A stretch of DNA of 64,000 nucleotides from Bacillus ndiopicus (GTDB lineage: Bacteria > Bacillota > Bacilli > Bacillales_A > Planococcaceae): NCBI RefSeq assembly GCF_000612805.1, contig NZ_HG964408.1:62001-126000 (forward strand), read 5' to 3'. Positions 44,321 through 53,598 of the stretch are shown here, one piece after another. The notes under the pieces are model-generated. The model did no database searches, had not been told where the DNA came from, and saw only the letters and a program-made list of their open reading frames with translations. The position numbers were made by a program, and so were the translations under genes. Within the stretch, counting starts at the first letter, position 1. The number at the start of each line of letters is the position of its first letter.

Positions 44321-44707
44321 CGCCTTCACAGATAGATAAATTTTTACTGTGCCATCTTGTGCATAGTGCTCGAAATCAGTTTTGTAGGCTCTAGCAATAT
44401 CGCTTTGCCAAATTTCAGTCCATGCAAGAAAAACACCATTTTCTTGTGATGTATCAACTTCAATCACTTCATATTCCCCAGCAGGAATAACGACTGTCTC
44501 TTCATTTGCACCGTTCAATTCTGTGCCAATATATAAATCATAGTCGCCTGTAAAGTCACTTTCATAATTATGATAGATGGCAAAAATATCTCCCTGCAAG
44601 TCACTAGCCATTACATTTTCCCAAAGCTGCCCAATCGCTTCAGGGGTTGCATTATTTGTACGAATGCCTGTACCAACAATGCGTTTCTCTGTAACAAATT
44701 TTTTCAT
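44318..44707 (-). CDS. GyrI-like/effector-binding domain protein (YobU-like)
   Basis: 129 residues starting at MKKFVTEKR after AAGGAGG. A single GyrI/AraC-effector-binding fold (RTNNATPEAIGQLWENV; VIPAGEYEVIEV; FLAWTEIW) that binds small molecules. It lies 58 bases downstream of a WYL-domain regulator, the same pair as yobU-yobV in B. subtilis, so it may be its ligand-sensing partner. Confidence 0.82.
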   Translation of the reverse strand: MKKFVTEKRIVGTGIRTNNATPEAIGQLWENVMASDLQGDIFAIYHNYESDFTGDYDLYIGTELNGANEETVVIPAGEYEVIEVDTSQENGVFLAWTEIWQSDIARAYKTDFEHYAQDGTVKIYLSVKA

Positions 44708-44765
44708 ATTAATAACCTCCTTGTTTCTACATCTAGCATAGCGCATAAAATATGACAACTGTCTG

Positions 44766-45656
44766 TCAGCTTTCCAAAATCTTTTTAATTTCTTCTAGAT
44801 GCTTCTCTTGAAGCCAAGTTGGTGCAAGGATTTTTACTTTACTGCCAAACATGCGAATAAAGGGAAGAATATCATTTGTTATATCATAGTAAAATGTTGC
44901 AACAATATGCTCGGGACCAATAAATAGCTCCTCCTCTGTAAAAAAATCGTAGAGCTTGCCATGTTCGCTTAGCGTAAATTGCAAAACGACTTGCTCAAGC
45001 TTAACAGGTCGCTCAGTTGTTGGCGTAGGAAGTGGTTGATTTATATTGACTTCAACAGCTTCCATCGCACGAATTCTTGTCAGCTTAAAAAATCGATAGG
45101 CCTCTCGCATTTGACAAAAGGCTTCTACATACCAGCTTCCATTTTGTAAATGTAGCTTAATAGGCAAGATGGTGCGTGTAGTAAAATGACCATTTTGCGC
45201 TACGTATGAAATTTCAATTGCTTGCTCGTGTTGAATAAAGGTTAAAAGCTGTTGTATTTTATTTTTTGTCTGCTGCTCTATAATATCTCGGTGCAACGTT
45301 GCATTCGACAATGTAAAGCTAGCATGGTGCTCCTCTTGGAAAAGGGCAAGCTTGTGCTGTAAATTTGCAAGTTGCTGTTCTTCAAAAAGCTCATTTCCAA
45401 GTGTAATGCCATCCATTACTAATTTCTTCTCCGTATCGCTAAATGTTAATTTATCAAGCTGATAGCGATCAGCCAATGTAAAGCCACCGTTCTTACCTAG
45501 ATGTGACACAATGGGAATACCTGCTGCGCATAATGAGTCGATATCGCGATAAATCGTTCGTTTGCTTACTTCTAACTTCTCGGCCAATTCCTCCGCAGAC
45601 ACAATACGTTTATGCAATAAAAACACAACGATGGCAAACATTCTTTCAATTTTCAT
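44766..45656 (-). CDS. HTH/WYL-domain transcriptional regulator (YobV-like)
   Basis: 296 residues. N-terminal DeoR-type winged helix (1-60; SAEELAEKLEVSKRTIYRDID) and a WYL domain (about 140-210; IEISYVAQNG, GSWYVEAFC) thought to sense nucleotides or other ligands, followed by a WCX extension. AAGGGGG ribosome site. Divergent from the formamidase gene, which it may control. Confidence 0.88.
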   Translation of the reverse strand: MKIERMFAIVVFLLHKRIVSAEELAEKLEVSKRTIYRDIDSLCAAGIPIVSHLGKNGGFTLADRYQLDKLTFSDTEKKLVMDGITLGNELFEEQQLANLQHKLALFQEEHHASFTLSNATLHRDIIEQQTKNKIQQLLTFIQHEQAIEISYVAQNGHFTTRTILPIKLHLQNGSWYVEAFCQMREAYRFFKLTRIRAMEAVEVNINQPLPTPTTERPVKLEQVVLQFTLSEHGKLYDFFTEEELFIGPEHIVATFYYDITNDILPFIRMFGSKVKILAPTWLQEKHLEEIKKILES

Positions 45657-45767
45657 TGTTTCAACCCCCTTTTATACACTACTTCAATTATACAGCTATG
45701 CTTGTCGCTCAATTATCTACAGAATAATACGAAAATTTGCTATCATTAAGCTAGGAGGGGATTGAAA

Positions 45768-46658
45768 ATGAAGCATTTTATTTCAAAAGAACATGCCATT
45801 TATGCAATGAGTGCAGATAATAAACCTGCGTGTATAGTGCAAAGTGGTGATTCGATTGTGTTTGAGGCATATGATTGCTTTACAGATCAAATTACAAGCG
45901 AAGATCAAGTAGTTGAGGCACTTGATTGGAACAAAATTAACCCAGCGACAGGTCCTGTTTTTGTCGAAGGAGCTGAGCAAGGCGATGTATTAGAAGTAGA
46001 AATTCATACAATTGATATTGGTGACACTGTGACCTTAATGACGGGTCCTGAATTAGGCGTACTCGGTGATGAGTTAGACACAATGACCATTAAACGTGTG
46101 CCAATTGTCGATAACGAGCTACAATTTACCGATGATATAAAAATCCCAGTTAACAAAATGATCGGTGTAATCGGCACAGCGCCAGCAGAAGGTGCTATTA
46201 GTTGTGGTGTACCTGATGCGCATGGCGGCAATATGGATACAACAGCTATTACAGAGGGCGCAAAGCTCTATTTACCAGTTAATGTCGAGGGTGCTTTGCT
46301 TGCACTAGGAGATTGCCATGCTGCGATGGGCGATGGTGAAGTATCTGTATGCGGTGGAGAGGTACCTGCGCAAGTAACTGTCACGGTACGTGTTTTGAAA
46401 AATCATTCTGTGCCAACCCCTTACTTAATTAAGGATGATGCGATTAGTACGATTGCTTCAGCAAAAACATTGGATGAGGCTACGATTATTGCGACGAAAA
46501 ATATGGTGCGTGTTATTAAGCAATCAACAGCTTTAACAGATGCTGAGGCAATTCATTTACTATCGCTTGCTGGGCAACTGCGCATTAGTCAAATCGTTGA
46601 CCCTAATAAAACAGCGCGTATGGAATTACCGTTACGTTATTTAAGAAATTTTAGTTAA
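45768..46658 (+). CDS. acetamidase/formamidase family protein
   Basis: 296 residues. Hydrolyses short amides to ammonia. Family motifs include NPATGPVFVEGAEQGDVLEVEI (about 58-79), GVIGTAPAEG and the CHAAMGDGEV active-site region near 185-194. Cytoplasmic. AGGAGGGG upstream; an extended -10 (TGC-TATCAT, about 45738-45746) precedes it. Terminator downstream. Confidence 0.9.
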   Translation: MKHFISKEHAIYAMSADNKPACIVQSGDSIVFEAYDCFTDQITSEDQVVEALDWNKINPATGPVFVEGAEQGDVLEVEIHTIDIGDTVTLMTGPELGVLGDELDTMTIKRVPIVDNELQFTDDIKIPVNKMIGVIGTAPAEGAISCGVPDAHGGNMDTTAITEGAKLYLPVNVEGALLALGDCHAAMGDGEVSVCGGEVPAQVTVTVRVLKNHSVPTPYLIKDDAISTIASAKTLDEATIIATKNMVRVIKQSTALTDAEAIHLLSLAGQLRISQIVDPNKTARMELPLRYLRNFS

Positions 46659-46670
46659 ATATGAAAAAAC

Positions 46671-46709
46671 GCATGAAATCAAGATGATCTATTTGGTTTC
46701 ATGCATTTT
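46671..46709 (+). terminator. intrinsic terminator after the formamidase gene
   Basis: GCATGAAATC (46671-46680) pairs with GGTTTCATGC (46695-46704; one G-U), followed by ATTTTT. Confidence 0.82.
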
Positions 46710-46785
46710 TATTTGAAATGGCTTGGTAAAAGGTTTTTTATCTGATTTTCCTATAGAACTGTTTAGTTTTTGTACAGAAAAGCTT

Positions 46786-46794
46786 TGTTATAAT
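46786..46794 (+). promoter_or_regulatory. extended -10 promoter for the hybrid kinase gene
   Basis: TG-T-TATAAT at 46786-46794, a perfect extended -10, with no good -35. The leader to the ATG is about 80 bases and holds nothing else recognised. Confidence 0.55.
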
Positions 46795-46879
46795 CAAGCA
46801 TTATTATAAAATAAATCATACGTCTCTTGCGAGGGCTTATAATTAAAACACCGTCATTATTGCAACAGGGGGGATGTTT

Positions 46880-49800
46880 ATGAGAAAAAATATATTAATC
46901 GCCATTGGAGTTTTGTTGCTATTTTTATTTGTATTTTTGCTTGGCAATTGGCGTTATTTTTCCACAACTCACTTGCAGAGTGCTAGCAACGGCATTGCGC
47001 ATGTTGAGGAAGAACAACTACAGCAACTTACTCAATTAAATGGCGAATGGTCTTTTTATCCCAACCTTTTACTTCCAGCAGAAGAATCGCTTGAACGGTA
47101 CAAAGATCAACGAGTTAAAATAGAAGTTCCTAGTAGCTGGTACGATTATGTGCAGCCAAATGAGGAGGGCTTGCATACTGGTACATATCATCTGAAAATA
47201 GAAGTACCTGTTGATGATCAGTATGGTCTATACATACGTACGATTCGTACAGCCAATCGTATTTTTATTAATGGTGCAGAAGTGGGAGCAAAGGGCAACC
47301 CAAGTGCTAAGATGAAGGACTTTCAAACAGAAAATGATGATAAATACATCGTGATGGGGCAAAGTAGTAATAAGGAACTTGATATTTTGATACATGTAAG
47401 CAGTTATACTTCCCCAAAGGCAGGTATTATTTATCCAATAGAATTCGGTACAGCTCAGGTAATTCAACGATATTTTTTGATAAAAGGTTTACTTGATATT
47501 CTTGTTAGTGCAGGGCATATTATTTTTGGTGTTATTTATCTTATTACATACATACAAAATCGTAGATATAAGGAAGAACTATTTTTTGGTCTCTTTATGT
47601 TATTGTTTGGCTTATATTTATCATTTATTAATCAAAAAATATTTTTTTGGTTTGTGCCGATAACAGATGCTAGCGACCAAATCAGACTACAAATAAGTAT
47701 TTTACCACTTGTGTTGATTTGTGCCTTACTATTTGTATTTTATATGTATCCACAAGTAGCTAATCGAAAAATAATGTATGCGATGATTGCGATACAATGC
47801 TTGGCTGTTATATTTTATGGTGTTTTCAATAGTTATGACAGTTTTGGTTATGCCTCTTCAGCTCTAGAGACTATAATGAGGAAAATAAGATATATAGTCG
47901 TCATTGGGTGCGCTATCTTATATATTATATGGATGATGGTGAAGGTACTTTGGCTTCGTTTAGAGGGAGCGCGCTATATATTCATTGTCTTTATCTCCAG
48001 TTGTTTGTACGCAACTTTATTGATAATTAATTTTTTGACAGGGATGCCTTTGGATTATTGTGAGTTTTTGCTATTTATTTTAGTACTCATTAGCCTTTCA
48101 TCTTTGCTTAGCTATCGTTCCAATCGCGCTTACCTGAAAATACAAGCATTATCAGAGGAACTACAAACTCATGATGAAATGAAAAATCGTTTTTTACTCA
48201 AAACTTCACAGGCATTACGAGCACCATTAAATGCTATTTCCGATGTAGCGAAATCATTAATGGAAGGAATACAAGGTCCTCTTAAACGTGAACAACAGGA
48301 GCAAATGATTTTGGTACATAATGTGACACAACGTATGAGACATTTAGTAGAGGATTTACTGTTTTCTTCGAGCCATACAACGGGTCAGCTACATATCTCA
48401 TATCGTGCTGTACCAGTTCGTGTCATACATGAGGTTGTCAAGGAATTCCATAGTACAATGGATAAAAATAGTAATCTAAATTTAATAGCAGAGGTAGAAT
48501 CCTCGTTACCAGATATATATACAGATGAATTACGTTTCAAACAGGTGCTCTATAATTTATTGTTGAATGCATTGCAGCATACAACTATTGGGAAAATTGT
48601 TGTTCGAGCATTTGTTGAAAGCGGGTATATAGTCATTCAAGTTGAGGATACAGGTTCCGGAATTCCAGAGAAGGATTTAGAACATATTTTTAATGCCTTT
48701 TATCAAGTACCAACAAACCAGCCAAAAGAAGGGCTAGGTTTAGGGTTGAATATTGCTAAAAATATTGTTGAAGCATTGAACGGTGATATTCAAGTTGCTA
48801 GTACGTTAGGAGTGGGTACAGTTTTTACAGTGAAAATGCCTATAGCGTCAATGGAACAAAGCATTCCTGAGCAATTGCCTGCAATGCTAGTAGCGACAAC
48901 GGATAAATCAATGCCACTTATTTATCGAGGTAATGATAAAAAAATTGTGCTGGTGGATGACGACTTGTCCCATATGATGATCTTAGCACACGCACTTATT
49001 GCAAAAGGCTATACAGTTATTGCATTTGATAATGGCTACGATGCGATAGAATATATTAAGCACAATCAAGTGGATTGTATGCTAATTGATTTATTAATTA
49101 GCGGAATATCAAGCTATGAATTATGTAAATATATACGCAAACATTATGATATGTTAGAGCTGCCAATTATTATTTTAACAACGATTATGAAGCATTCAGA
49201 TGCATTATTAACACTGCAGGCTGGGGCAAATGAATATTTACAAAAACCGATTGATTTGGACGAATTAATAATTAGCATTAACTCTTTGTTAGCAGTGCGT
49301 CAGTCAGCGATAGATGCAATTGAAGATGAAATGAACAGCTTATATACGCAAATAACACCCCATTTCGTCTATAATACACTAAACACAGTGATTGGCTTAA
49401 GCTATACAGACATGGACAATGCTAGGGAGGCTCTATATTGTCTAGCTACTTATTTTCGAGCAAAATTAAATGTGCACTATCGCAATGGTATGGTATCGCT
49501 TGAGGAAGAAATGGAGCTTGTAAAAGCTTATTTATCTATTGAGAAAATGCGTTTTGGTGAGAAATTAACAGTTCATTATAATATTGATGAGTCTATACAA
49601 TTGATGATCCCTGCATTATCTATTCAACCATTAGTAGAAAATGCTGTTGTGCATGGCATCTCCAAGAAAAAGGATGGAGGAACAATAGAAATTAGCGTAC
49701 AGCAAATAGAGCAACGTGTTCATCTTAAAATTATTGATAATGGTATTGGAATTGCTAGTGATAAGCTACAGCAACTGCGTAGTGGGAAGGGTCAGCGCAT

Positions 49801-49921
49801 TGGTTTTACAAATCCGTTTAAAAAATTCCAGCTTATGAAACAGGCAAATTTACATATATTTAGCGAAGAAGGGCAAGGAACAACAATTTTAATTGTATTG
49901 TCAATGGAGGAGAAAATATGA
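46880..49921 (+). CDS. 7TMR-DISM hybrid sensor with two transmitter modules and a receiver
   Basis: 1013 residues. Signal anchor (about 3-20), extracellular beta-sandwich of 7TMR-DISM type (about 35-185), seven-helix membrane region (about 200-390), then a HisKA-like helix pair in which the phospho-accepting histidine is glutamine (TSQALRAPLN, Gln444). An intact ATPase domain follows (NLLLNALQHT, DTGSGIPE, GLGLGLNIAKN), then a receiver with Asp737 (MLIDLLISG) and a LytS/YesM-type transmitter with His828 (QITPHFVYNTLN) and a second ATPase domain. Start is ATG 46880, six bases after GGGGGG. Overlaps its regulator by 4 bases. Confidence 0.88.
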   Translation: MRKNILIAIGVLLLFLFVFLLGNWRYFSTTHLQSASNGIAHVEEEQLQQLTQLNGEWSFYPNLLLPAEESLERYKDQRVKIEVPSSWYDYVQPNEEGLHTGTYHLKIEVPVDDQYGLYIRTIRTANRIFINGAEVGAKGNPSAKMKDFQTENDDKYIVMGQSSNKELDILIHVSSYTSPKAGIIYPIEFGTAQVIQRYFLIKGLLDILVSAGHIIFGVIYLITYIQNRRYKEELFFGLFMLLFGLYLSFINQKIFFWFVPITDASDQIRLQISILPLVLICALLFVFYMYPQVANRKIMYAMIAIQCLAVIFYGVFNSYDSFGYASSALETIMRKIRYIVVIGCAILYIIWMMVKVLWLRLEGARYIFIVFISSCLYATLLIINFLTGMPLDYCEFLLFILVLISLSSLLSYRSNRAYLKIQALSEELQTHDEMKNRFLLKTSQALRAPLNAISDVAKSLMEGIQGPLKREQQEQMILVHNVTQRMRHLVEDLLFSSSHTTGQLHISYRAVPVRVIHEVVKEFHSTMDKNSNLNLIAEVESSLPDIYTDELRFKQVLYNLLLNALQHTTIGKIVVRAFVESGYIVIQVEDTGSGIPEKDLEHIFNAFYQVPTNQPKEGLGLGLNIAKNIVEALNGDIQVASTLGVGTVFTVKMPIASMEQSIPEQLPAMLVATTDKSMPLIYRGNDKKIVLVDDDLSHMMILAHALIAKGYTVIAFDNGYDAIEYIKHNQVDCMLIDLLISGISSYELCKYIRKHYDMLELPIIILTTIMKHSDALLTLQAGANEYLQKPIDLDELIISINSLLAVRQSAIDAIEDEMNSLYTQITPHFVYNTLNTVIGLSYTDMDNAREALYCLATYFRAKLNVHYRNGMVSLEEEMELVKAYLSIEKMRFGEKLTVHYNIDESIQLMIPALSIQPLVENAVVHGISKKKDGGTIEISVQQIEQRVHLKIIDNGIGIASDKLQQLRSGKGQRIGFTNPFKKFQLMKQANLHIFSEEGQGTTILIVLSMEEKI

Positions 49922-51012
49922 ACGTTATTATCATTGATGATGAACAAGTAGCAATTGATGTTTTGAAAATCATGTTAGAACGACTGACACAATTTCCTAT
50001 TGAAATTAAAGGGACGTTTACAAATGTGGATGAAGCTATATGTTATATACAACAGGAAACAATAGATATTATATTTTTAGATATTGAAATGAGAGATGTT
50101 AACGGTTTGCAAATTGCCAAGAAATTATTAAGTAATCAACCAGATTTGCAAATTATTTTTGTTACAGCACATAGTGAATTTGCAGTTGAGGCCTTTGAAG
50201 TACAAGTGGCTGACTATTTATTAAAGCCTGTTCATGAGAAACGGCTAATTAAAGCCTTGTCAAAGGTACAAGCAAATATATCAGATGAAAATATCAAAAA
50301 AGGCGAAATTGGGCTATATGCTCATGTATTAGGTTCGGGTTATTTACGGAATGTAGATGGAGAGCTTGTTAAATGGCGTACTCGCAAGACGCGTGAGCTG
50401 TTTTTTTATCTGTGGATACATCAGAAAAAGCCATTATCACGTCCTATTATTTTAGATATGCTATGGGAAGATACAGACGTTGAAAAAGCAAGTAATCTTC
50501 TAAATGTATCTATGTATCAATTGCGGAAGTTGTTCAAAGAGAATGGTTTACCAGACGCGGTCCAATCCATCAATAATCATTACCAATTAAATATTGAGAT
50601 AGATAGCGACTATGCTGAACTAATGCGGTTATTACAACAAACTAAACATGACGAAGCATCTATAAGGCAATTATTAAATTGTTATGAGGGAGATTTTCTT
50701 GCTGAGGAAGAATACATCTGGACTATTCCGATTCGTCAAGATTTGAAAAAGGAATTTATTGGTATACTGGAGAGCTTTATTAGTAATACAGCACATCTAA
50801 CTCCTTTATTAAAAATAAATTGCTTACAAAAATTATTAGAGCTAGATGAGTATAACGAGCATTATATGTTGCTATTATTGTCATTTTTTATTGAGCAAAA
50901 TAAAAAGCATGAATGTATAGAGTATTATCAATATATTAAGGAGAAATTGGAAGAAATAAATGTAGCTGTGCCAAGCGAGATACATCAAGTTTATAGAGAT
51001 TATATAAAATAA
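49918..51012 (+). CDS. response regulator with winged helix and BTAD (SARP-like)
   Basis: 364 residues. Receiver (1-120) with Asp55 (IIFLDIEMRD), then a winged-helix DNA-binding domain (about 135-225; WRTRKTRELFFYLW) and a bacterial transcriptional activator domain of helical repeats (about 230-364). It overlaps the hybrid kinase (ATGA), its evident partner. Target genes are not apparent. Confidence 0.87.
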   Translation: MNVIIIDDEQVAIDVLKIMLERLTQFPIEIKGTFTNVDEAICYIQQETIDIIFLDIEMRDVNGLQIAKKLLSNQPDLQIIFVTAHSEFAVEAFEVQVADYLLKPVHEKRLIKALSKVQANISDENIKKGEIGLYAHVLGSGYLRNVDGELVKWRTRKTRELFFYLWIHQKKPLSRPIILDMLWEDTDVEKASNLLNVSMYQLRKLFKENGLPDAVQSINNHYQLNIEIDSDYAELMRLLQQTKHDEASIRQLLNCYEGDFLAEEEYIWTIPIRQDLKKEFIGILESFISNTAHLTPLLKINCLQKLLELDEYNEHYMLLLLSFFIEQNKKHECIEYYQYIKEKLEEINVAVPSEIHQVYRDYIK

Positions 51013-51032
51013 GTATGATTTTTAATAATTGT

Positions 51033-51061
51033 TTGTAATTGTGTAAGCTGTTTGCTATGAT
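51033..51061 (+). promoter_or_regulatory. proS promoter
   Basis: TTGTAA, 17 bases, then TATGAT preceded by TGC (extended -10). Transcription would begin near 51068, just before the T-box leader. Confidence 0.65.
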
Positions 51062-51067
51062 TAAATG

Positions 51068-51312
51068 CAAATATTTAATTCGTTGATGTGACCAAGTAAA
51101 TAAAGAATTGTGAAACAGAGAATATAGCGAAAGCTGAGAGCTATATCACCCCTTCTTTATTGAAACCTAGCATGGAGAAGTTATGCAAACATAACCGGCT
51201 TGTTACCGTTATACAACCTTAGAGAGCTTTAAGCGATTAAAGCTAAAAATAGGTGGTACCACGTTTTCAAAGCATAAAGACGTCCTAATACAGGATGGCT
51301 TTATGCTTTTTA
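51068..51312 (+). ncRNA. T-box leader controlling proS
   Basis: Stem I is closed by AATAAAGAA (51099-51107) and TTCTTTATT (51153-51161). The specifier region on its 3' side reads CACCCCTT (51147-51154), giving a CCC or CCT proline codon. The T-box sequence AGGTGGTACCACG is at 51251-51263. The terminator stem AAAGCATAAAG / CTTTATGCTTT (51269-51279, 51299-51309) follows, with a T run. Uncharged proline tRNA should promote read-through into the prolyl-tRNA synthetase gene. Confidence 0.92.
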
Positions 51313-51398
51313 TTTTGACTTTTAAGGACATGTATAGTGGAGTTCACATTCAACGGGTGTCAAACACATATGAATTATTAAAGAGGAGTGTATTGTCT

Positions 51399-52820
51399 AT
51401 GCAACAAGAAAATGAATTTACAAAATGGTATTTGAAAACAATTCAAGATGCGGAATTAATGGATTATACACCTGTGCGAGGCTGTATTACATTCCGACCA
51501 GATGGCTATGAAATTTGGGAGCATATTCAAGCTGCTATGGATCAGCGCTTTAAAGAGACAGGGCATCGCAATGCTTATTTCCCTATGTTAATTCCTGAAT
51601 CATTTTTTCAAAAGGAAAAGGACCATATTGAAGGTTTTTCACCAGAGTTACCATGGGTAACAGAAGCAGCAGGAGAGCCTTTGGAGGAGCGATTAGCATT
51701 GCGACCAACCTCTGAAACAATGATTGGACATCTTTATTCAAAATGGGTGAAAAGCTATCGTGACTTGCCACTCTTGTTAAATCAATGGGCGAATGTCTTT
51801 AGATGGGAAAAGAAAACATTACCGTTTATCCGTACATCGGAATTTTTATGGCAGGAAGGGCATACTGCACATGAAAATGAGGAAGAGGCGCGCCAAGAAA
51901 CGATGCAGATGCTCGCAATTTATAAGGAAGTAGTAGAAAATTTATTAGCCATTCCTGTATATGATGGGACAAAAACAGCATCAGAGCGATTTGCGGGTGC
52001 GGTCGATACATTTTCGATTGAAGCGATGATGAAGGATGGCAAAGCAGTGCAAGCAGGTACATCCCATTATTTAGGGACAAAATTTGCGGAGGCCTTTGAT
52101 ATTAAATATCTTAACAGAAATAATGAGCATCATTATGTGCATACAACTTCTTGGGGTACATCTACTCGACTGATTGGCTCAGTAATTATGGTACATGGCG
52201 ATGAAAAAGGCTTAGTTTTGCCACCGAAAATTGCCCCAACACAAGTTGTGCTAATGCCAGTTGGTCCTTTTAAAAAGCATCCAGAAATTTTAGAGAAGCT
52301 CGAGGAAATTCAGCAAGCTTTAAAGGTTAAAGGAATCCGTGTGAAGCTAGATGATACAGATCAAACAGCAGGCTTTAAATTTAACAAATGGGAGCAAAAA
52401 GGAGCAGCTTTACGTGTTGAGCTAGGACCTCGCGATTATCAAAACGGGCAAGTGATTGTCAAAGCCCGTGATGAAGAGGATAAACAAACAGTGAATCTAG
52501 CACAATTAATCACTGTAATTGAAGAAGAGCTTGAAGTCATGCAGGCACGTCTATTGACAAAGGCACGTGGGTTTAGAGATGCGCACTCTCATATTACAAT
52601 TGATTCTTTAGCACAGCTACAACAGCATATCGAAGCAACCCCAATACCAGGCTGGATTTTAGCGGGCTGGTGTGGTAGTGCAGACTGTGAGCAAAAGGTA
52701 AAGGAACAAACAAAATTTACAACACGCAATATCCCATTCGATCCTCCGGTCCAAAAGACAACATGTATTTGCTGTGAGCAGCAAGCACAGCATACGGTTT
52801 GGTTTGCTAGGGCATATTAA
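51399..52820 (+). CDS. proS: prolyl-tRNA synthetase, archaeal/eukaryotic type
   Basis: 473 residues. Class II synthetase of the short archaeal-like type without the bacterial editing insertion; motif 2 (RWEKKTLPFIRTSEFLWQEGHTAH) and motif 3 region (GDEKGLVLPPKIAPTQ) are visible, with an anticodon domain and a cysteine-containing C-terminal zinc-like domain (CGSAD, CICC). ATG 51399 follows GAGGAG. Bacilli with this enzyme often also have a bacterial-type ProRS elsewhere, and the T-box sits on this copy. Confidence 0.93.
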   Translation: MQQENEFTKWYLKTIQDAELMDYTPVRGCITFRPDGYEIWEHIQAAMDQRFKETGHRNAYFPMLIPESFFQKEKDHIEGFSPELPWVTEAAGEPLEERLALRPTSETMIGHLYSKWVKSYRDLPLLLNQWANVFRWEKKTLPFIRTSEFLWQEGHTAHENEEEARQETMQMLAIYKEVVENLLAIPVYDGTKTASERFAGAVDTFSIEAMMKDGKAVQAGTSHYLGTKFAEAFDIKYLNRNNEHHYVHTTSWGTSTRLIGSVIMVHGDEKGLVLPPKIAPTQVVLMPVGPFKKHPEILEKLEEIQQALKVKGIRVKLDDTDQTAGFKFNKWEQKGAALRVELGPRDYQNGQVIVKARDEEDKQTVNLAQLITVIEEELEVMQARLLTKARGFRDAHSHITIDSLAQLQQHIEATPIPGWILAGWCGSADCEQKVKEQTKFTTRNIPFDPPVQKTTCICCEQQAQHTVWFARAY

Positions 52821-52886
52821 ATATGGTTGAAATTCCCTTACATTCTTTCTATACTACTAATTAGTAAGATGATAGGGGGAGAATAG

Positions 52887-53453
52887 ATGATGGGGAAAAT
52901 TGTAAAAGAAAAATTGTTGAAGGTGATGGCTTTTTCACTTATAGTGCTGTTGCTTGGCACAGCACTGCCTGTATATGCGAATGCAGATGCAAATAGTCCG
53001 AGTACCAATTACCGAATATATTTACGTGTAGACGAGGTTGATATATTTGACAAGCCTAATGGCAAGAAAATTGCCACAGTCGAGCAATATGTCGATGATG
53101 CGGATGGTCCAGCTGATTTTAATCGCTTTATTGTCAATAGCTTTGTAAAGGATAATTATTGGGCAAAAGTAACAGTGACAAAGGTGGACGGTAAAAAAAT
53201 AACAGGCTATGTCCGAACAAAATTTATTATGCCCAATCTTCATGCGCTCGATTATGTTATTGTAAATCATACAGCAGGTTTAACGTTAAAATCACAGCCT
53301 AATGCAAAATCGAAGGGTATTATTACAATTCCATATGGCACAAGAGTGGATATTAATTATGATAAAGAACTTACAGAAGCATGGTATTATGTGACATACG
53401 TAGTGAAAGGGAAAAAATATAAAGGCTATCTACCAAGCAAATATTTGCAGTGA
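52887..53453 (+). CDS. secreted protein with two SH3-like domains
   Basis: 188 residues. Signal peptide (about 1-32, ending ALPVYANA). Two SH3b-like repeats follow (about 40-115 and 120-188; LRVDEVDIFDKPNGKKIATV and LTLKSQPNAKSKGIITIPYG), a fold that often binds cell wall. No catalytic domain. GGGGGAGA ribosome site. Monocistronic. Confidence 0.75.
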   Translation: MMGKIVKEKLLKVMAFSLIVLLLGTALPVYANADANSPSTNYRIYLRVDEVDIFDKPNGKKIATVEQYVDDADGPADFNRFIVNSFVKDNYWAKVTVTKVDGKKITGYVRTKFIMPNLHALDYVIVNHTAGLTLKSQPNAKSKGIITIPYGTRVDINYDKELTEAWYYVTYVVKGKKYKGYLPSKYLQ

Positions 53454-53463
53454 TTGAACTATT

Positions 53464-53510
53464 AAAGAAGGCGCTTTTGAATGAACTTAACATTCAAATA
53501 CGCCTTCTTT
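53464..53510 (+). terminator. intrinsic terminator after the SH3-like gene
   Basis: AAAGAAGGCG / CGCCTTCTTT with an inner TTTGAATG / CATTCAAA stem, followed by GCTTTTT. Confidence 0.85.
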
Positions 53511-53598
53511 GCTTTTTATCTCACAATATAAAAATAAAATGAACTTTTTCATCCCCTTATTTGTATAGTGAGTAAATAAATCGATGGGGGCTCATTTT

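Noticed and set aside
51303-51398. N-terminal extension of ProRS from an upstream start
   Set aside because: The upstream codons lie in the T-box terminator stem; GAGGAG is spaced for ATG 51399, which gives the normal family N-terminus.
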